A DNA stretch of 64,000 bases from CAVSJR01 sp963728285 (GTDB taxonomy: Bacteria; Actinomycetota; UBA4738; HRBIN12). The notes beneath the pieces were generated by a model, which made no database searches, was not told where the DNA came from, and saw only the letters and a program-made list of their open reading frames with translations. A program made the position numbers and the translations under genes. Shown here piece by piece: positions 46,575 through 56,298 of this stretch (the first letter of the stretch is position 1; the number at the start of each line of letters is the position of its first letter). The DNA is taken from NCBI GenBank assembly GCA_963728285.1, contig CAVSJR010000001.1, forward strand, positions 1,050,924-1,114,923, in the 5' to 3' direction.

Positions 46575-47863
46575 GGCCTCTGTCGCGTCAGCCATCCTGT
46601 GGGGCTCCGTGCCCTCGTCGTCCTGCCTCGGTGGCGACGGTTGGTCGCTGCGGGTAACTCGGAAGAGCGGCACGGGCTCCGGGATGCCCTTGAGGTACGC
46701 GACCTCGAGCGGCTCGAACCCATACGAGCCGTCGTGCGCCGCCTCGGCGACGGCGTCGCTGGCGAGGACCTCGCCCGGCTCCGCCACATCGGCGATGCGC
46801 GAGGCCAGGTTCACCGTTCGGCCGAACACGTCGAGGTCCCGCTCGATCACCGGTCCCGAGTGGATCCCCGCGTGGGCGACGAGCGCCCCCTCGCCGCTCA
46901 TCGTCTCCACGAGGTCCAAGGCGGCGTCCACGCCGACGGCGGATTCGGGGAACAGAAGCATCGCCCCGTCGCCGAGGAGCTTCACCAACCGTCCTCCGTG
47001 TCGGGCGGCGGTCGCGTCGGCCTGCTGCTCGGAGCGACATCGCGGTCCGAACGGCCGTCTCATCACCTCGTTCCTCGGTGAGCCTCGTGAATCCCGAGAG
47101 ATCCACGAACACGATCGCGGGAGGAGCGTGTGGCTGCCGCCGGGGCGCGAGGTCGCGCGTGGCGAGAAATCGCTCGAAGCCGTCGACGATCGTCTCGACG
47201 CTCCGTTGTTCGAGGTACCGGTAGCTGAGCCACGTGAACATCTCCGGCACGAGATGCACCAGCGTCCCGAACGCGATCCTCGCCTCATCCGAGAACTGAT
47301 TCACCTCGCCGCGGAGCAACTCGCTCCCGGGCCGGTGCCGCGATCTGTTCGTCGAGGAGCTCGGCCCACCCGAGCGTCGCGGCTCGCGTCCCCTCGGCGA
47401 TCAGCCGAGCCGCCCGGAGGAGGGAATCGTCGTCCTGGGCCAGACGCCATCCCTCCAGGAAGCGCTGGAACATCTCCTCCTCGTCGACATGGATCGCGGC
47501 CGATGGGTTCGGTTTCGGCAGGCCGAGCACCTCGTAGACGGCCGGCAGGAAGGAGGCTCTCGGACCCGCGGTTGCCTGGAACTCCGCGAAGTTCCGGTCT
47601 GACCGCTGCCCGGGCTCGTGCGGAAGGTAGTCGTCGAGGTGGCGGAAGTCGAGCCAGCCCTCGTCGGCGGCGCGCTCCACGGTCGACTCCGGAAGACCGG
47701 CGTCGAGGAGGGCGGACACCATCTTCGCCGCGAAGACGGCGCCGAACGAGAAGGACCCACGCTCGTCGGGCTTCAGGAGGCCGATCGAAACAAGCCAGGT
47801 GATCCGATCCTCGGGGGCGCTGGCTTCGGCCGCGATCTCACGCGCCGAGTAGGTTCTCGCCAC
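46392..47863 (-). CDS. Class III adenylate cyclase with MerR-like HTH input domain, frameshifted
   Basis: GTG 47863 opens ARTYSAREIAAEASAPEDRI, a MerR-like helix-turn-helix (about 1-70), then a helical region ending near 47285. After a shift near 47310 the cyclase domain begins (IVFVDLSGFTRLTEERGDE). After another near 47040 it continues VKLLGDGAMLLFPES, GIHSGPVIERD and GRTVNLASRIADVAEPGEVL. Both metal Asp residues and the Asn/Arg pair are present, so it should be active. The last ~65 residues (46392-46640) are Pro/Arg-rich and antisense to another gene, so the true stop is probably earlier. Sister of the cyclase at 55044-56246. Confidence 0.78.
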
Positions 47864-47869
47864 CTCGGC

Positions 47870-47875
47870 ATCCTA
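47870..47875 (-). promoter_or_regulatory. -10 hexamer TAGGAT of the HTH-cyclase gene
   Basis: It ends 6 nt before GTG 47863. Confidence 0.5.
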
Positions 47876-47976
47876 GCCAGTCCGGCTGCCGACGCTCTTG
47901 GGCCGGTGGAGCACCATGCTCCGCGAGACCGTCCTCAGCCAGCCTCGGGCCTCGGGGTGCATGACCAGACGAAGCG

Positions 47977-48159
47977 TTAGTCGGCGTCTTCCTCGGCGTC
48001 CCGGGCGGCATCGGCGGCCCTGACCTTGGCGAGCACGGCTCGCCACTCGTCTATCTGGTCCGAGGGCACCATGGCCACCAGGTCGCCGAACGTGAGGTAG
48101 CTGGTCCTCCCGTTGTTCTGCCGTTCGCGGAGCAGCTCGATCAGTTCGTCCTCGGTCAT
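47977..48159 (-). CDS. Small acidic protein, unknown
   Basis: The 60-residue protein (MTEDELIELLRERQNNGRTS, then YLTFGDLVAMVPSDQIDEW) has two short helices and an acidic end. An AGAGGAGGA site precedes ATG 48159. Possibly upstream in one unit with the HTH-cyclase (113 nt apart), although that gene has its own -10-like element. Family not recognised. Confidence 0.6.
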   Translation of the reverse strand: MTEDELIELLRERQNNGRTSYLTFGDLVAMVPSDQIDEWRAVLAKVRAADAARDAEEDAD

Positions 48160-48248
48160 CGTGTCCTCCTCTCCGAGCCTCGCGCGAGGGCTCGCATGAG
48201 GCAGAGAGCGAAATCATAGGCGCGGATCTCCTGCGACACTTCCCGACG

Positions 48249-49014
48249 ATGGAACGGTCCTTCGAGGAGCTCGTCGCAGAAGCCGACTGCGCGCCGATCC
48301 ATGGGTGGGACTTCTCATGGCTCGAGGGTCGCGCGTTCGAGGAGCGCCCGAGCTGGCGTTACTCCAATTTGGTTGCGGAGCGAGCCGGCGTCGTCTCCGC
48401 CATGCTCGATCTTCAGTCGGGTGGCGGCGAGATGCTGAGCCGGCTTCCTCGTTTCGCTCCCGTCACGGTTGCGGCCGAAGGGTGGAAGCCAAACGCGATC
48501 CATCGCTGCCGATCGTCTTCGGCATCTCGGCATCCATGTGGTGGCCGCCGACACGACTCGTCCCGCGTTCCCGTTCGCCGATGCGACGTTCGACCTCGTC
48601 ACGAGCCGACATCCCGTCGAGACGTGCTGGCTCGAGATCGCCCGTGTGCTGCGTCCCGGAGGCACGTTCCTGTCGCAGCAGATCGGGCCCCATACGGTCG
48701 GCGAGCTGGCGGAGTTCATGATGGGTCCCCAACCCTCTGAATCACTTCGGGACCCGGAATTGGCAAGGAGGTCCGCCGAGAGCGTCGGGATGCAGGTTCT
48801 TGACCTGCGCGCTGAGCGCCCGCGGACCGTCTTCAACGATGTCGGGGCGGTCGTCTACTTCCTTCGTCTCGTCGTGTGGATCGTGCCCGACTTCACGGTG
48901 GATGCATACCGGGATCGACTTGTCTCCCTGCACGAGCGGATTCAGCGAGACGGCCCCTTCGTGGCCCATGCGGCCCGGTTCCTCATCGAAGCCAGGAAGG
49001 TGGACTCCGACTAG
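48249..49014 (+). CDS. SAM-dependent methyltransferase-like protein, frameshifted
   Basis: About 255 residues. The first frame (MERSFEELVAEADCAPIHGW, YSNLVAERAGVVSAMLDLQS) stops making sense after AEGWKPN near 48500. The next frame continues RHLGIHVVAADTTRPAFPFA, FDLVTSRHPVETCWLEIARV, LRPGGTFLSQQIGPHTVGEL and ends with a long C-terminal domain. The usual GxGxG loop reads DLQSGGGEML. The substrate is unknown. Confidence 0.75.
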
Positions 49015-49094
49015 AAGGGTGTGCGCCAACCGAGGTGGGTACGACGCGTCACGCCCGGTCCGACACTTGCTACGGGGAATCTGGGATCCCCGTA

Positions 49095-49502
49095 TCAGTC
49101 GTCGGCGCCGGGCCGCTCCTGGAGCACCCAGCCGTTGCCGTCGGGATCGCTGAAGAAGACGAACGAGTTCCAGCGACCGCCCTTGCCGTCGACGAGCCCG
49201 TTCTCGTCGAAATGCTGGACCGGGCTCACGTCGACACCTCGGCCGGCGAGCTCCTCGCGCGCGGCTTCGATGTCGTCGACGACGAGTTGCGGCCCTTGGA
49301 GCGAGCCGGGTTCGGACCTGGTGATCCCCGTGCCCACCATGATCGAGCAGGCCGAACCCGGCGGCGTGAGCTGGACCACTCGAATGCCCTCCATCGGCTG
49401 GTCGTCGACGTCGACCGCGAAGCCGAGCTGGTCGGCGTAGAAGGCCTTCGCGCGATCCACGTCGGTGACCGGCACGGGCAGCAGCTCGAGTTTCAGGTCC
49501 AT
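49095..49502 (-). CDS. VOC-family protein
   Basis: The 135-residue protein opens LELLPVPVTDVDRAKAFYAD and has SACSIMVGTGITRSEPG, QLVVDDIEAAREELAGRG and FFSDPDGNGWVLQERPG, a glyoxalase-like fold. His/Glu metal ligands are not clear, so it may bind rather than convert its ligand. GAGGAGGA precedes ATG 49502. An inverted repeat lies upstream. Confidence 0.88.
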   Translation of the reverse strand: MDLKLELLPVPVTDVDRAKAFYADQLGFAVDVDDQPMEGIRVVQLTPPGSACSIMVGTGITRSEPGSLQGPQLVVDDIEAAREELAGRGVDVSPVQHFDENGLVDGKGGRWNSFVFFSDPDGNGWVLQERPGADD

Positions 49503-49577
49503 GGTCAGCGTCCTCCTCGATCCGGGCGGGGCGGCATTCGTCCCTCAAGCACCTTGATCTCGAACGTGCACATCCGC

Positions 49578-49603
49578 AACACAACGCGGGTGGAGGTTGT
49601 GTT
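49578..49603. promoter_or_regulatory. Inverted repeat AACACAAC/GTTGTGTT between divergent genes
   Basis: Perfect 8-bp arms with a 10-nt spacer lie 76 nt from the VOC start and 157 nt from the start of the sialidase-like gene, in a locally AT-richer stretch. An operator is more likely than a terminator. Confidence 0.35.
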
Positions 49604-49760
49604 CTGAGGGTCGGCGTGCTACGTATCCCCCCTGCCCGCCCGCTGTGCGAAGGGGAAGAGCCGTGAGCGGCGGCGATCGTCGCTGTTTCCGTCCTGGAAG
49701 AAGAGCACGCTTCTCGCGCATTCCCCGATCGACGGCTCCGCCTGGACGAGGGGAGGGCGC

Positions 49761-51485
49761 ATGAGAAGGGGTCAGGTTCCAGGAATCGTTCCGGCCTTGT
49801 TCGGCGGCGCGCGAGTAGCGTCAATTGCCGGGCTCTCTCGAAGTGCGGTGAATCGGCCCAGGACCGGACTGTCGAGGCGTGCCTTCCTCTTTGCTTGCAT
49901 CGTCTCGATCCTCCCGCTCGCCGGAGCTTTCCCACAACTGCCCGCTACCGCGGCAGCCGATCCTCCTTGGCTGCTCCATGCGAAGCAGTATCCGGGTGGG
50001 CTGTCAGCAGGCGTGCGTCAGGTCGCCTACCAGATCGAGAGTGGCTCGCCGCCGTTCGCATTGCCCTCCGATGTGGGCGCCTCAATCTCAAGCTCGCCAT
50101 CCATCGGCTCCAACGTGCAGATGAACGACGACTCCAACCCGCCGACGCCACAGAATGAGACCTCCGTGGCGTACGACATCTTCGATCCCAAGACCGCGGT
50201 GGCGGCGGCGAACGACTACGCCGGCACGGGGGTGGTCGTGATGCGGACGAGAGATGGAGGACTCCATTGGACCTCGACCCGGCCCGCACCGATCGGCTCT
50301 ACCGGTGCATGCTTCGGCGGCGATCCGTGGGTCGTGTTCAGTCGGCGCGACCGCGCCTTCTACGTCGCTCAGCTCTGTTTCGCGGTGGACGGCTCCTCCG
50401 AAGTCCAGCTAATCAAGTCCGTCGACGGCGGAAGGACCTGGACACCCGCGGGCTTCGAAGCCACCGCCGCATCGAACGTCGATCCATCCACGTTCGAGGT
50501 CGACACCTCCCTGTTCCTGGACAAAGAGGCCGTCGCGGTCGACAACTCCCGCTCGAGCCCCCACTACGGACGCATCTACGTGACATACGCGAAGTTTCAT
50601 ATCCTCCCGTCCGGTTTCAGTGACTACTGCCCCATCCAGGTCGCATACACCGATCGGATTCCCACGAACCACCCGTTCGACGCCGTGTTCTCGCACACCG
50701 CCGTTGTGCCCGACGATCCGGGCGACGACGGAAGGGGCGCGACGGCCAACCAGGACGGGTATCCACTAGTGGAGAGGGACGGCACGCTGGACGTCAGCTA
50801 CGCGCTCGAGGACTGCAATACGACAAAGAACCGCCACGTTCTGCTCCAGAAGTCCTCCGACGGGGGCGAGAGTTTCCTCCCGGAGCCGATTCGCATCGAT
50901 CGACCCGGCGAGTTCGTGGACAATCCGAACCTGCGGGACAAGCTTCCTCCGACTCGCTTCCGCGTGCCGCTGTCTCCGACGTTCGCCGTGAATCCGGAGA
51001 CCGGAGATCTCGCCTACGCCTACATGAACGACGTGAACGAGGCTCGGAGCGGAACCGACATCTCGATCCAGTTCTCATCCGACGGGGGATACCACTGGTC
51101 GAGTGCGAAGGTGCTGTCGGTGACGAAGGACGGCGCGCCGGCCCCGGAGGATCAGTTCTTCCCGGCCGTCAGCGCGGACCCGGCAGGCAGATGGCACGCG
51201 ATCTGGTTCGACCGTCGCCTCGATAGTGACAACCTCCGGATTCAGACGTTCCAGTCGGATTGGACCGGTACACCATCGGAATTCCGGAACCGTCGAATCA
51301 GCACGAAGTCATGGAACCCCAATCGGGGCTTCTTCGGCTGTGGCTGTTTCATCGGCGACTACAACGGCATCGCGTCGGCGAACTCCGTGATCTACGCGGT
51401 CTGGACGGACGGCCGTCACAGTGCGTTCAGGAGCACGGGCATCGGAGAAACGGACATCTTCACGAACGTTGAAATTAGAAGCTAG
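49761..51485 (+). CDS. Secreted sialidase-like BNR-repeat protein
   Basis: The 574-residue precursor starts at ATG 49761 (GGAGGG upstream) with a basic, twin-Arg-containing N-region (LSRRAFLFACIVSILPLAG) and a signal-like hydrophobic stretch. BNR/Asp-box motifs recur: RTRDGGLHWTS, KSVDGGRTWTP, KSSDGGESFLP and FSSDGGYHWSS. This indicates a six-bladed sialidase-type propeller. The catalytic Arg triad and Tyr of sialidases cannot be confirmed by eye. It is probably exported and binds or cleaves glycans. Confidence 0.78.
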   Translation: MRRGQVPGIVPALFGGARVASIAGLSRSAVNRPRTGLSRRAFLFACIVSILPLAGAFPQLPATAAADPPWLLHAKQYPGGLSAGVRQVAYQIESGSPPFALPSDVGASISSSPSIGSNVQMNDDSNPPTPQNETSVAYDIFDPKTAVAAANDYAGTGVVVMRTRDGGLHWTSTRPAPIGSTGACFGGDPWVVFSRRDRAFYVAQLCFAVDGSSEVQLIKSVDGGRTWTPAGFEATAASNVDPSTFEVDTSLFLDKEAVAVDNSRSSPHYGRIYVTYAKFHILPSGFSDYCPIQVAYTDRIPTNHPFDAVFSHTAVVPDDPGDDGRGATANQDGYPLVERDGTLDVSYALEDCNTTKNRHVLLQKSSDGGESFLPEPIRIDRPGEFVDNPNLRDKLPPTRFRVPLSPTFAVNPETGDLAYAYMNDVNEARSGTDISIQFSSDGGYHWSSAKVLSVTKDGAPAPEDQFFPAVSADPAGRWHAIWFDRRLDSDNLRIQTFQSDWTGTPSEFRNRRISTKSWNPNRGFFGCGCFIGDYNGIASANSVIYAVWTDGRHSAFRSTGIGETDIFTNVEIRS

Positions 51486-51547
51486 TACGTACAGGGTGCG
51501 CAAGAGGCAACTCCTGCTGGCGCTGCTCGGGGACCGACCCGAGTCCG

Positions 51548-52003
51548 CTACGTGCGCCCGAGCAACGCATCGATCGTCTTCTCGATCCGGCGGACCCTGG
51601 TCGCCGGCTTCTTCGCGTCGGCGACGGCCCGCGCATGCTCCCGTTTGTGGCTCGGCGACAGGGCGTCCCATGCCGTCTTCGCCTTCGCATTCGCCTCAAG
51701 CGCCCTCTGGAGCTCGGCCGGGATGTCGAGCTCTCGCGGCTCCGTATCGAGCTCGATCGTGACCTCGACCGAATCCCCAATCGCCAGGCCGCCCCTTTCG
51801 ACGGTCGCCTTGTGAACGCCGAGGTACGTCACGCCGCCGTAGCGGGCGATCGAGCTCCGGTACGGCGTCCCATCGATCGTCCCCCTCACTCGAGAGTGTT
51901 GCTTCAGCCCGAGCGAGGCGGCGACGTCGTCCCCGATGGCCACCACGTGCCCGCCCCCACCGGCGGACTGGAGCTCGGCTCGGATCCGTCTCGTCTTTGC
52001 CAT
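51548..52003 (-). CDS. DUF1905/YdeI-like protein
   Basis: The 151-residue protein has a DUF1905-type beta-barrel (AELQSAGGGGHVVAIGDDVA, VRGTIDGTPYRSSIARYGGV) and a C-terminal YdeI/OmpD-associated helical region (WDALSPSHKREHARAVADAK, ending RIEKTIDALL). Family members are cytoplasmic and of unknown function. GAAGGTGAT precedes ATG 52003, preferred over 52060. Confidence 0.83.
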   Translation of the reverse strand: MAKTRRIRAELQSAGGGGHVVAIGDDVAASLGLKQHSRVRGTIDGTPYRSSIARYGGVTYLGVHKATVERGGLAIGDSVEVTIELDTEPRELDIPAELQRALEANAKAKTAWDALSPSHKREHARAVADAKKPATRVRRIEKTIDALLGRT

Positions 52004-52114
52004 CTCATCACCTTCTCGACATCGTCCCGGGCATCGACGCCGGCGAATCGCCCCGACCACCGAACCCCATCGGCGAGTCGCAGGCCCACGACATCATCCG
52101 CCCGCGCCCGTCGG

Positions 52115-52961
52115 TCAGTCACCGCTCAGGGCGGAGCTGGCTACGCTCGGCGCGAGCGTCGGGGCGTTGATCGGCGACTGCGGCTCCGGTGCCGCGCCTT
52201 TGTACGTACGGCTCTCGAACGGCGGGACCACGTACTGCGAGGTGAAGTCGAAGGCGACCGAGAGGCTCACGTCCGCACACGTCTGCAGGCGGTGCCACGC
52301 CGTGAGCGCCATGTGCATGCCGGCCGGAAGCCTGCCGGCTTCGCCCTCGTCGGGATAGTCGTACGGGGCGATGATGATCTTTGCCCCCTGCGCAGAACCC
52401 TCGGGCGTGATCCGATATGCGCGGTAGAACTCCCGCAGACGATCGAGCTCCTCGCCGGGGACGGAGGGGTCGTACCAGATGATGGCGGCGCCGTGTTCCA
52501 GGGAGTGGAGCACGTGATCGATCGGGGGGGCGCTGCCGTAGATTCCCGCGGGCAGTGGTGTGGGGTTGTGGGGTCCGGAGGCGGGAGGAACCGACGGGAA
52601 GGTCGAGAGCGGGGGCAGCTCGAATCCCACCGTAGCCAACGTGTGATGTGTCGAGCGTTTTCGGCTTATAGGGACCGACGGTCGTGACGTCATCGCAGCC
52701 GGCGGCGGCTGCGGCGCTCGGAGCCTCCCCGAGCAGCTCGTCGGGTGAGGGCAACAGAACGCGGGAGGGCGTGGGCGACGCCTCTGCGTGATCAACGTTT
52801 CCGTCCCCCATGCTCGCCACTGCTGCGATGACGCCCACCAGAGCGATGCCTCCTACGACCAAGACCCAGACGCGCACGGCGACACCGCGCTTCTCCGCCG
52901 GAGGTGAAGGTGGACCCGGAGGCGGCGGGGGCAGCGGCGGCCCTTGCTGTTGCGCGCTCAT
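52115..52961 (-). CDS. DUF3105 membrane-anchored protein, one frameshift
   Basis: About 280 residues. A Pro-rich cytoplasmic N-terminus (PPLPPPPPGPPSPP) is followed by one membrane segment (VRVWVLVVGGIALVGVIAAV). After a frame change near 52635 comes the DUF3105 domain: PPASGPHNPTPLPAGIYGSA, IDHVLHSLEHGAAIIWYDP, PYDYPDEGEAG and MALTAWHRLQTC. His/Met/Cys residues suggest metal binding; function is unknown. The very 3' end is duplicated as a fragment near 61.6 kb. Confidence 0.82.
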
Positions 52962-53149
52962 CGGCGGAATTCCTTAGTCTGTCTTTGGAGAGGGCGGCAG
53001 GATGTGCCTTCGGCGGCGAGCATACGTCGTCCCAACAGGGCTGGCTCACGAGCAACTTCGCAAGAACCTTCTCTGCATCTTCGGTACCGCGAGCTCCACA
53101 ATTGACCCCGACTGCCCATCCCAACCAGCGATCACCCAGGAGGACGACG

Positions 53150-53987
53150 ATGACGACGAACGGGACGACCGATGCGAACGGGACCGGCCGATACGCCGAG
53201 GTCAACGGCATCAACCTCTACTACGAGACCCACGGGACCGGGCGGCCGCTGATCCTGCTCCACGGCGGGCTCGGCTCGGGCGAGATGTTCGGGCCGACCC
53301 TCCCGGTGCTGTCCGAGCGCCACCAGGTCGTCGCGGTCGACCTCCAGGGGCACGGCCGCACCGCCGACATCGATCGGCCGATCGACGTCCGGCTCATGGC
53401 CGACGACATCGCGGCCCTCATCGACGACCTCGGGCTCGAGAAGCCGGACCTCGTCGGCTACTCGCTCGGCGGTGGGGTCGCGTTCTTCACCGCGTCGAAG
53501 TACCCGGAGAAAGTCGGCAAGCTGGTGATGACATCGGCGCACATCAAGTCGGACGCCATCCCGGCCGAGATGCGTGCCCAGCAGGCCCAGGTGAACGCCG
53601 GGGCGGTCGATGCCCTGAAGGACACGCCGATGTACCAGAACTACGTGCGGGTCGCCCCGCGTCCGGAGGACTTCGGACGACTGCTGGACAAGATCGGAGA
53701 GTCGATGAAGAAGGACTTCGACTACAGCGAGGAGGTGCGTGGCCTCCAGCGTGCCGACGATGCTCGTCTGCGCCGATGCCGACATGGCGCCGCCGAGCCA
53801 CTACGTGGAGGCCTTCAAGCTTCTCGACGGCGGCCTCCGCGACGGGGGCTGGATGGGCGAGGGTCGACCGAAGGGCGGGCACGCGCTCGCGGTCCTGCCC
53901 GGCCTGACCCACTACAACATGGCCACCTCGCCGCTCTTCGCCGCGGCCACCCTCGACTTCCTCGACGGGCAGCAGGCGCAGGTCTGA
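53150..53987 (+). CDS. Alpha/beta hydrolase, one frameshift
   Basis: About 279 residues from ATG 53150 (CAGGAGG upstream). The domain shows LILLHGGLGSGEMFGPTLPV, VVAVDLQGHGRTADIDRP, the nucleophile elbow GYSLGGG, then, after a shift near 53743, VPTMLVCADADMAPPSHYVE and LTHYNMATSP with the catalytic Asp and His. It may be an esterase, haloperoxidase-like or C-C hydrolase; the substrate is unknown. The upstream frame to 52904 lies across another gene and is rejected. Confidence 0.87.
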
Positions 53988-54000
53988 AGAACGACGCGAG

Positions 54001-54966
54001 TTACGTGCCGGCCCGGCGGGCACGGGCGCGCCGCTTGCCCTCGTGCATCGCCTGCACCCGGGCGACCGGGATCGCGCGGCCCTCCTCGATGAGGTCCTTG
54101 CCCAACGGTTGCGGTTCGGGCATACGGTCCGCCCACGGGTCGGCACCGGCGAGCAGCCGCGGCGCGGTGTGGATGGTGAAGTCACCGGGTGCAACCCGTT
54201 CGAGATCGTCCCACGCCACCGGGAACGACACCGGTGCGCCCGGGCGGATCCGCGGGCTGTACGCCGCCACCACCGTGGCCCCGCCGGACCGAGTGGCGTC
54301 GACGAACACCTTGCCGCCCCGGTCCTCCCGGAGGAACGCGGTGGTGGCGATGGCCGGGTCGAGGCGTTCGGCCCGGGCGGCGAGCGACCGGGTGGCCGCC
54401 GCTACCTCCTCGCCGGTCGCGTCCCGGACCGGAACGAACACGTGCAGGCCCTTCGCACCACTGGTCTTGACCGTACCGTCCAGGCCGGCGTCGACCAGCA
54501 CCTGCCGGACCAACAGGGCGGTCGCGACGGCCTGACCGAACGCGTCGGCGGCCGGCGGGTCGAGGTCGAGCACCAGGTAGGTGGGGTGATCCCAGTCCTC
54601 GGCACGGACGAGGGTCGAGTGGTACTCCACCGCCCGCTGGTTGGCGAACCACCGCAGCGTCCGGCGGTCGTTGCACAGTGCGTAGGCGACCTCGCGCTGG
54701 GAGGACTCGGCCCACAGCCGCACGGTCGGCACCCACTCCGGCGTGTACTTCGGGACGTTCTTCTGCATGAACGGCTTCTGGCCCGGCCGGACGCGGATCA
54801 CCGACAACGGCCGATCCCGCAGCTCCGGGACGATCCGGTCGGCGACCGCGTCCAGGTAATCGACCAAGTCCCGCTTCGTGGCGTCCGCTCCGTCGAACAA
54901 CGGCTCGTCGAGGTTGGTCAGCGGCACGTCGTCTGCAGTCTCGGTCTTCACGACCCGCTCGGTCAT
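54001..54966 (-). CDS. Stand-alone LigD-type polymerase (PolDom) protein, second copy
   Basis: The 321-residue protein has the same blocks as the 21.8-kb copy but is clearly divergent: PFMQKNVPKYTPEW, ALCNDRRTLRWFANQRAVEY, catalytic acids in YLVLDLDPP, KTSGAKGLHVFVPV and third Asp in KVFVDATRSGGATVVAAYSP. The 'second-copy' C-terminus (GKDLIEEGRAIPVARV) is typical of actinobacterial paralogues. ATG 54966 is preferred over 55011. No ligase domain and no Ku are nearby. Confidence 0.92.
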   Translation of the reverse strand: MTERVVKTETADDVPLTNLDEPLFDGADATKRDLVDYLDAVADRIVPELRDRPLSVIRVRPGQKPFMQKNVPKYTPEWVPTVRLWAESSQREVAYALCNDRRTLRWFANQRAVEYHSTLVRAEDWDHPTYLVLDLDPPAADAFGQAVATALLVRQVLVDAGLDGTVKTSGAKGLHVFVPVRDATGEEVAAATRSLAARAERLDPAIATTAFLREDRGGKVFVDATRSGGATVVAAYSPRIRPGAPVSFPVAWDDLERVAPGDFTIHTAPRLLAGADPWADRMPEPQPLGKDLIEEGRAIPVARVQAMHEGKRRARARRAGT

Positions 54967-55043
54967 GGGATCACTGTGCCACGTCGGGGGTATCCGCGCA
55001 CGGTCGCGCAATCCGCGAAGGTCGGCCGGCTACGCCGGGACGC

Positions 55044-56246
55044 TCACGTGCTCCGGTGGGCCGACTGGAGGCGAAGGCTGCCCGACACGCCCTTCAGCTC
55101 GACGGGCCCAACGTCGGTGAACCTCACCGCGATCCCCTGAGCCACGTCCACGACCTCCTGGCTCACCAGGACCTCTCCGGGCCTGGCGTACTCGGCGATC
55201 CTCGCCGCGATGTTCACCGTCCGGCCGAAGTAGTCGCCTTCTTGGAAGACGACCCGCCCGGCGTCGATCCCGACGTGGGCGGGTGGAAGGCCGTGGGCCG
55301 CCACGCCCTCCACCATGTCGAGGGCGGCCAGGACGCCCGGCCCCGGGTTCGGGAAGTAGAACATCACGCCGTCTCCGAGCCACTTCACCGGCTGCCCGCC
55401 GTGCTTCTGGGACGACCGCCGGACCAGGGCAGCCAGCCTCGCCGCCAGATCGGCCGCAGCCTCGTCCCCCCGCTCCTCGGTGAACTGGGTGTACCCGGTG
55501 ATGTCGAGGAAACACACCGCCGGCGGACTGCGCAACCGGCTGCGCAGGCCGGCCCTCTCCAGGGCGCCCTCGACGGACTCGACGAAGCTCTGGCTCCAGG
55601 TGTGTTCCTGTTGGCCGTGGTACATGGCCAGGAGGGCCTGCTCGGTGAGGGGGACCAACCGGGACCCCAGGTCGGCCTGGGCCTCCAGCATCTCGCCCTC
55701 CGTCATGCCGGCCTTGAGGAGGGGCTGCACGACCTCGGTCTTGTACCAGTCCGCCTCGGTCTCGACGATCCGGCGCAGGTTGTCACCACACGACCGGAGC
55801 CACCGCTCGATCACGCTGGGCCGGAACCCGGACGAGAGCTGGAGCTCGATCACCGGCACGATCGACAGCTCGTCCTCGCGGACCTGGTCCTCCGGCCGTG
55901 GTTCCGCGAAGCCGAGGGCCTCTCTGACCACCATCAGGAGCTCAAGGGGGATGCCCGTGTGTGCGCTCAGCTCGCGAAAGGTCGTACTGCTGAGCCCCGC
56001 GAATTGATCGAAGGCGCTCGCGTCGAGGAAGGAGAACGAGAGGGCTCCGTCCCGCCCGGCGGCGCCCAACTCGTCGAGGGGCACGCCGGCCTGCTCCAAG
56101 CTGAGCACCCAGCGCGCCCTGCGCACATCTCCCGCCGACGCGTCTCCCGTGCCGGGCTTCAGGATCCCGAGCTCGACCAGTCGGTCGACGTACTCGGGTT
56201 CGACTCCGGCCCTCCGGGCCACGTCCTGGCGCCACGGCGCGTCCAC
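55044..56246 (-). CDS. Class III adenylate cyclase with MerR-like HTH input domain
   Basis: The 400-residue protein begins at GTG 56246 with a helix-turn-helix (RQDVARRAGVEPEYVDRLVE, LGILKPGTGDASAGDVRRAR), then a long helical middle region (about 80-210), then a cyclase domain. Both metal Asp residues (VCFLDITGYTQFTEERGDE, KWLGDGVMFYF) and the Asn/Arg pair (GRTVNIAARIAEYARPGEVL) are intact, so it should make cAMP. It is the best-preserved cyclase in the window and the sister of the frameshifted one at 46.4-47.9 kb. The long upstream extension to 56450 is Arg-rich and unlikely. Confidence 0.9.
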   Translation of the reverse strand: MDAPWRQDVARRAGVEPEYVDRLVELGILKPGTGDASAGDVRRARWVLSLEQAGVPLDELGAAGRDGALSFSFLDASAFDQFAGLSSTTFRELSAHTGIPLELLMVVREALGFAEPRPEDQVREDELSIVPVIELQLSSGFRPSVIERWLRSCGDNLRRIVETEADWYKTEVVQPLLKAGMTEGEMLEAQADLGSRLVPLTEQALLAMYHGQQEHTWSQSFVESVEGALERAGLRSRLRSPPAVCFLDITGYTQFTEERGDEAAADLAARLAALVRRSSQKHGGQPVKWLGDGVMFYFPNPGPGVLAALDMVEGVAAHGLPPAHVGIDAGRVVFQEGDYFGRTVNIAARIAEYARPGEVLVSQEVVDVAQGIAVRFTDVGPVELKGVSGSLRLQSAHRST

Positions 56247-56253
56247 GACGGCG

Positions 56254-56259
56254 ATCCTA
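56254..56259 (-). promoter_or_regulatory. -10 hexamer TAGGAT of the intact HTH-cyclase gene
   Basis: Seven nucleotides separate it from GTG 56246, the same arrangement as at its paralogue. Confidence 0.5.
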
Positions 56260-56298
56260 GCCGGAGCCGGTGGTGCTGCGTGCTGCGGAGCGGTTGTC

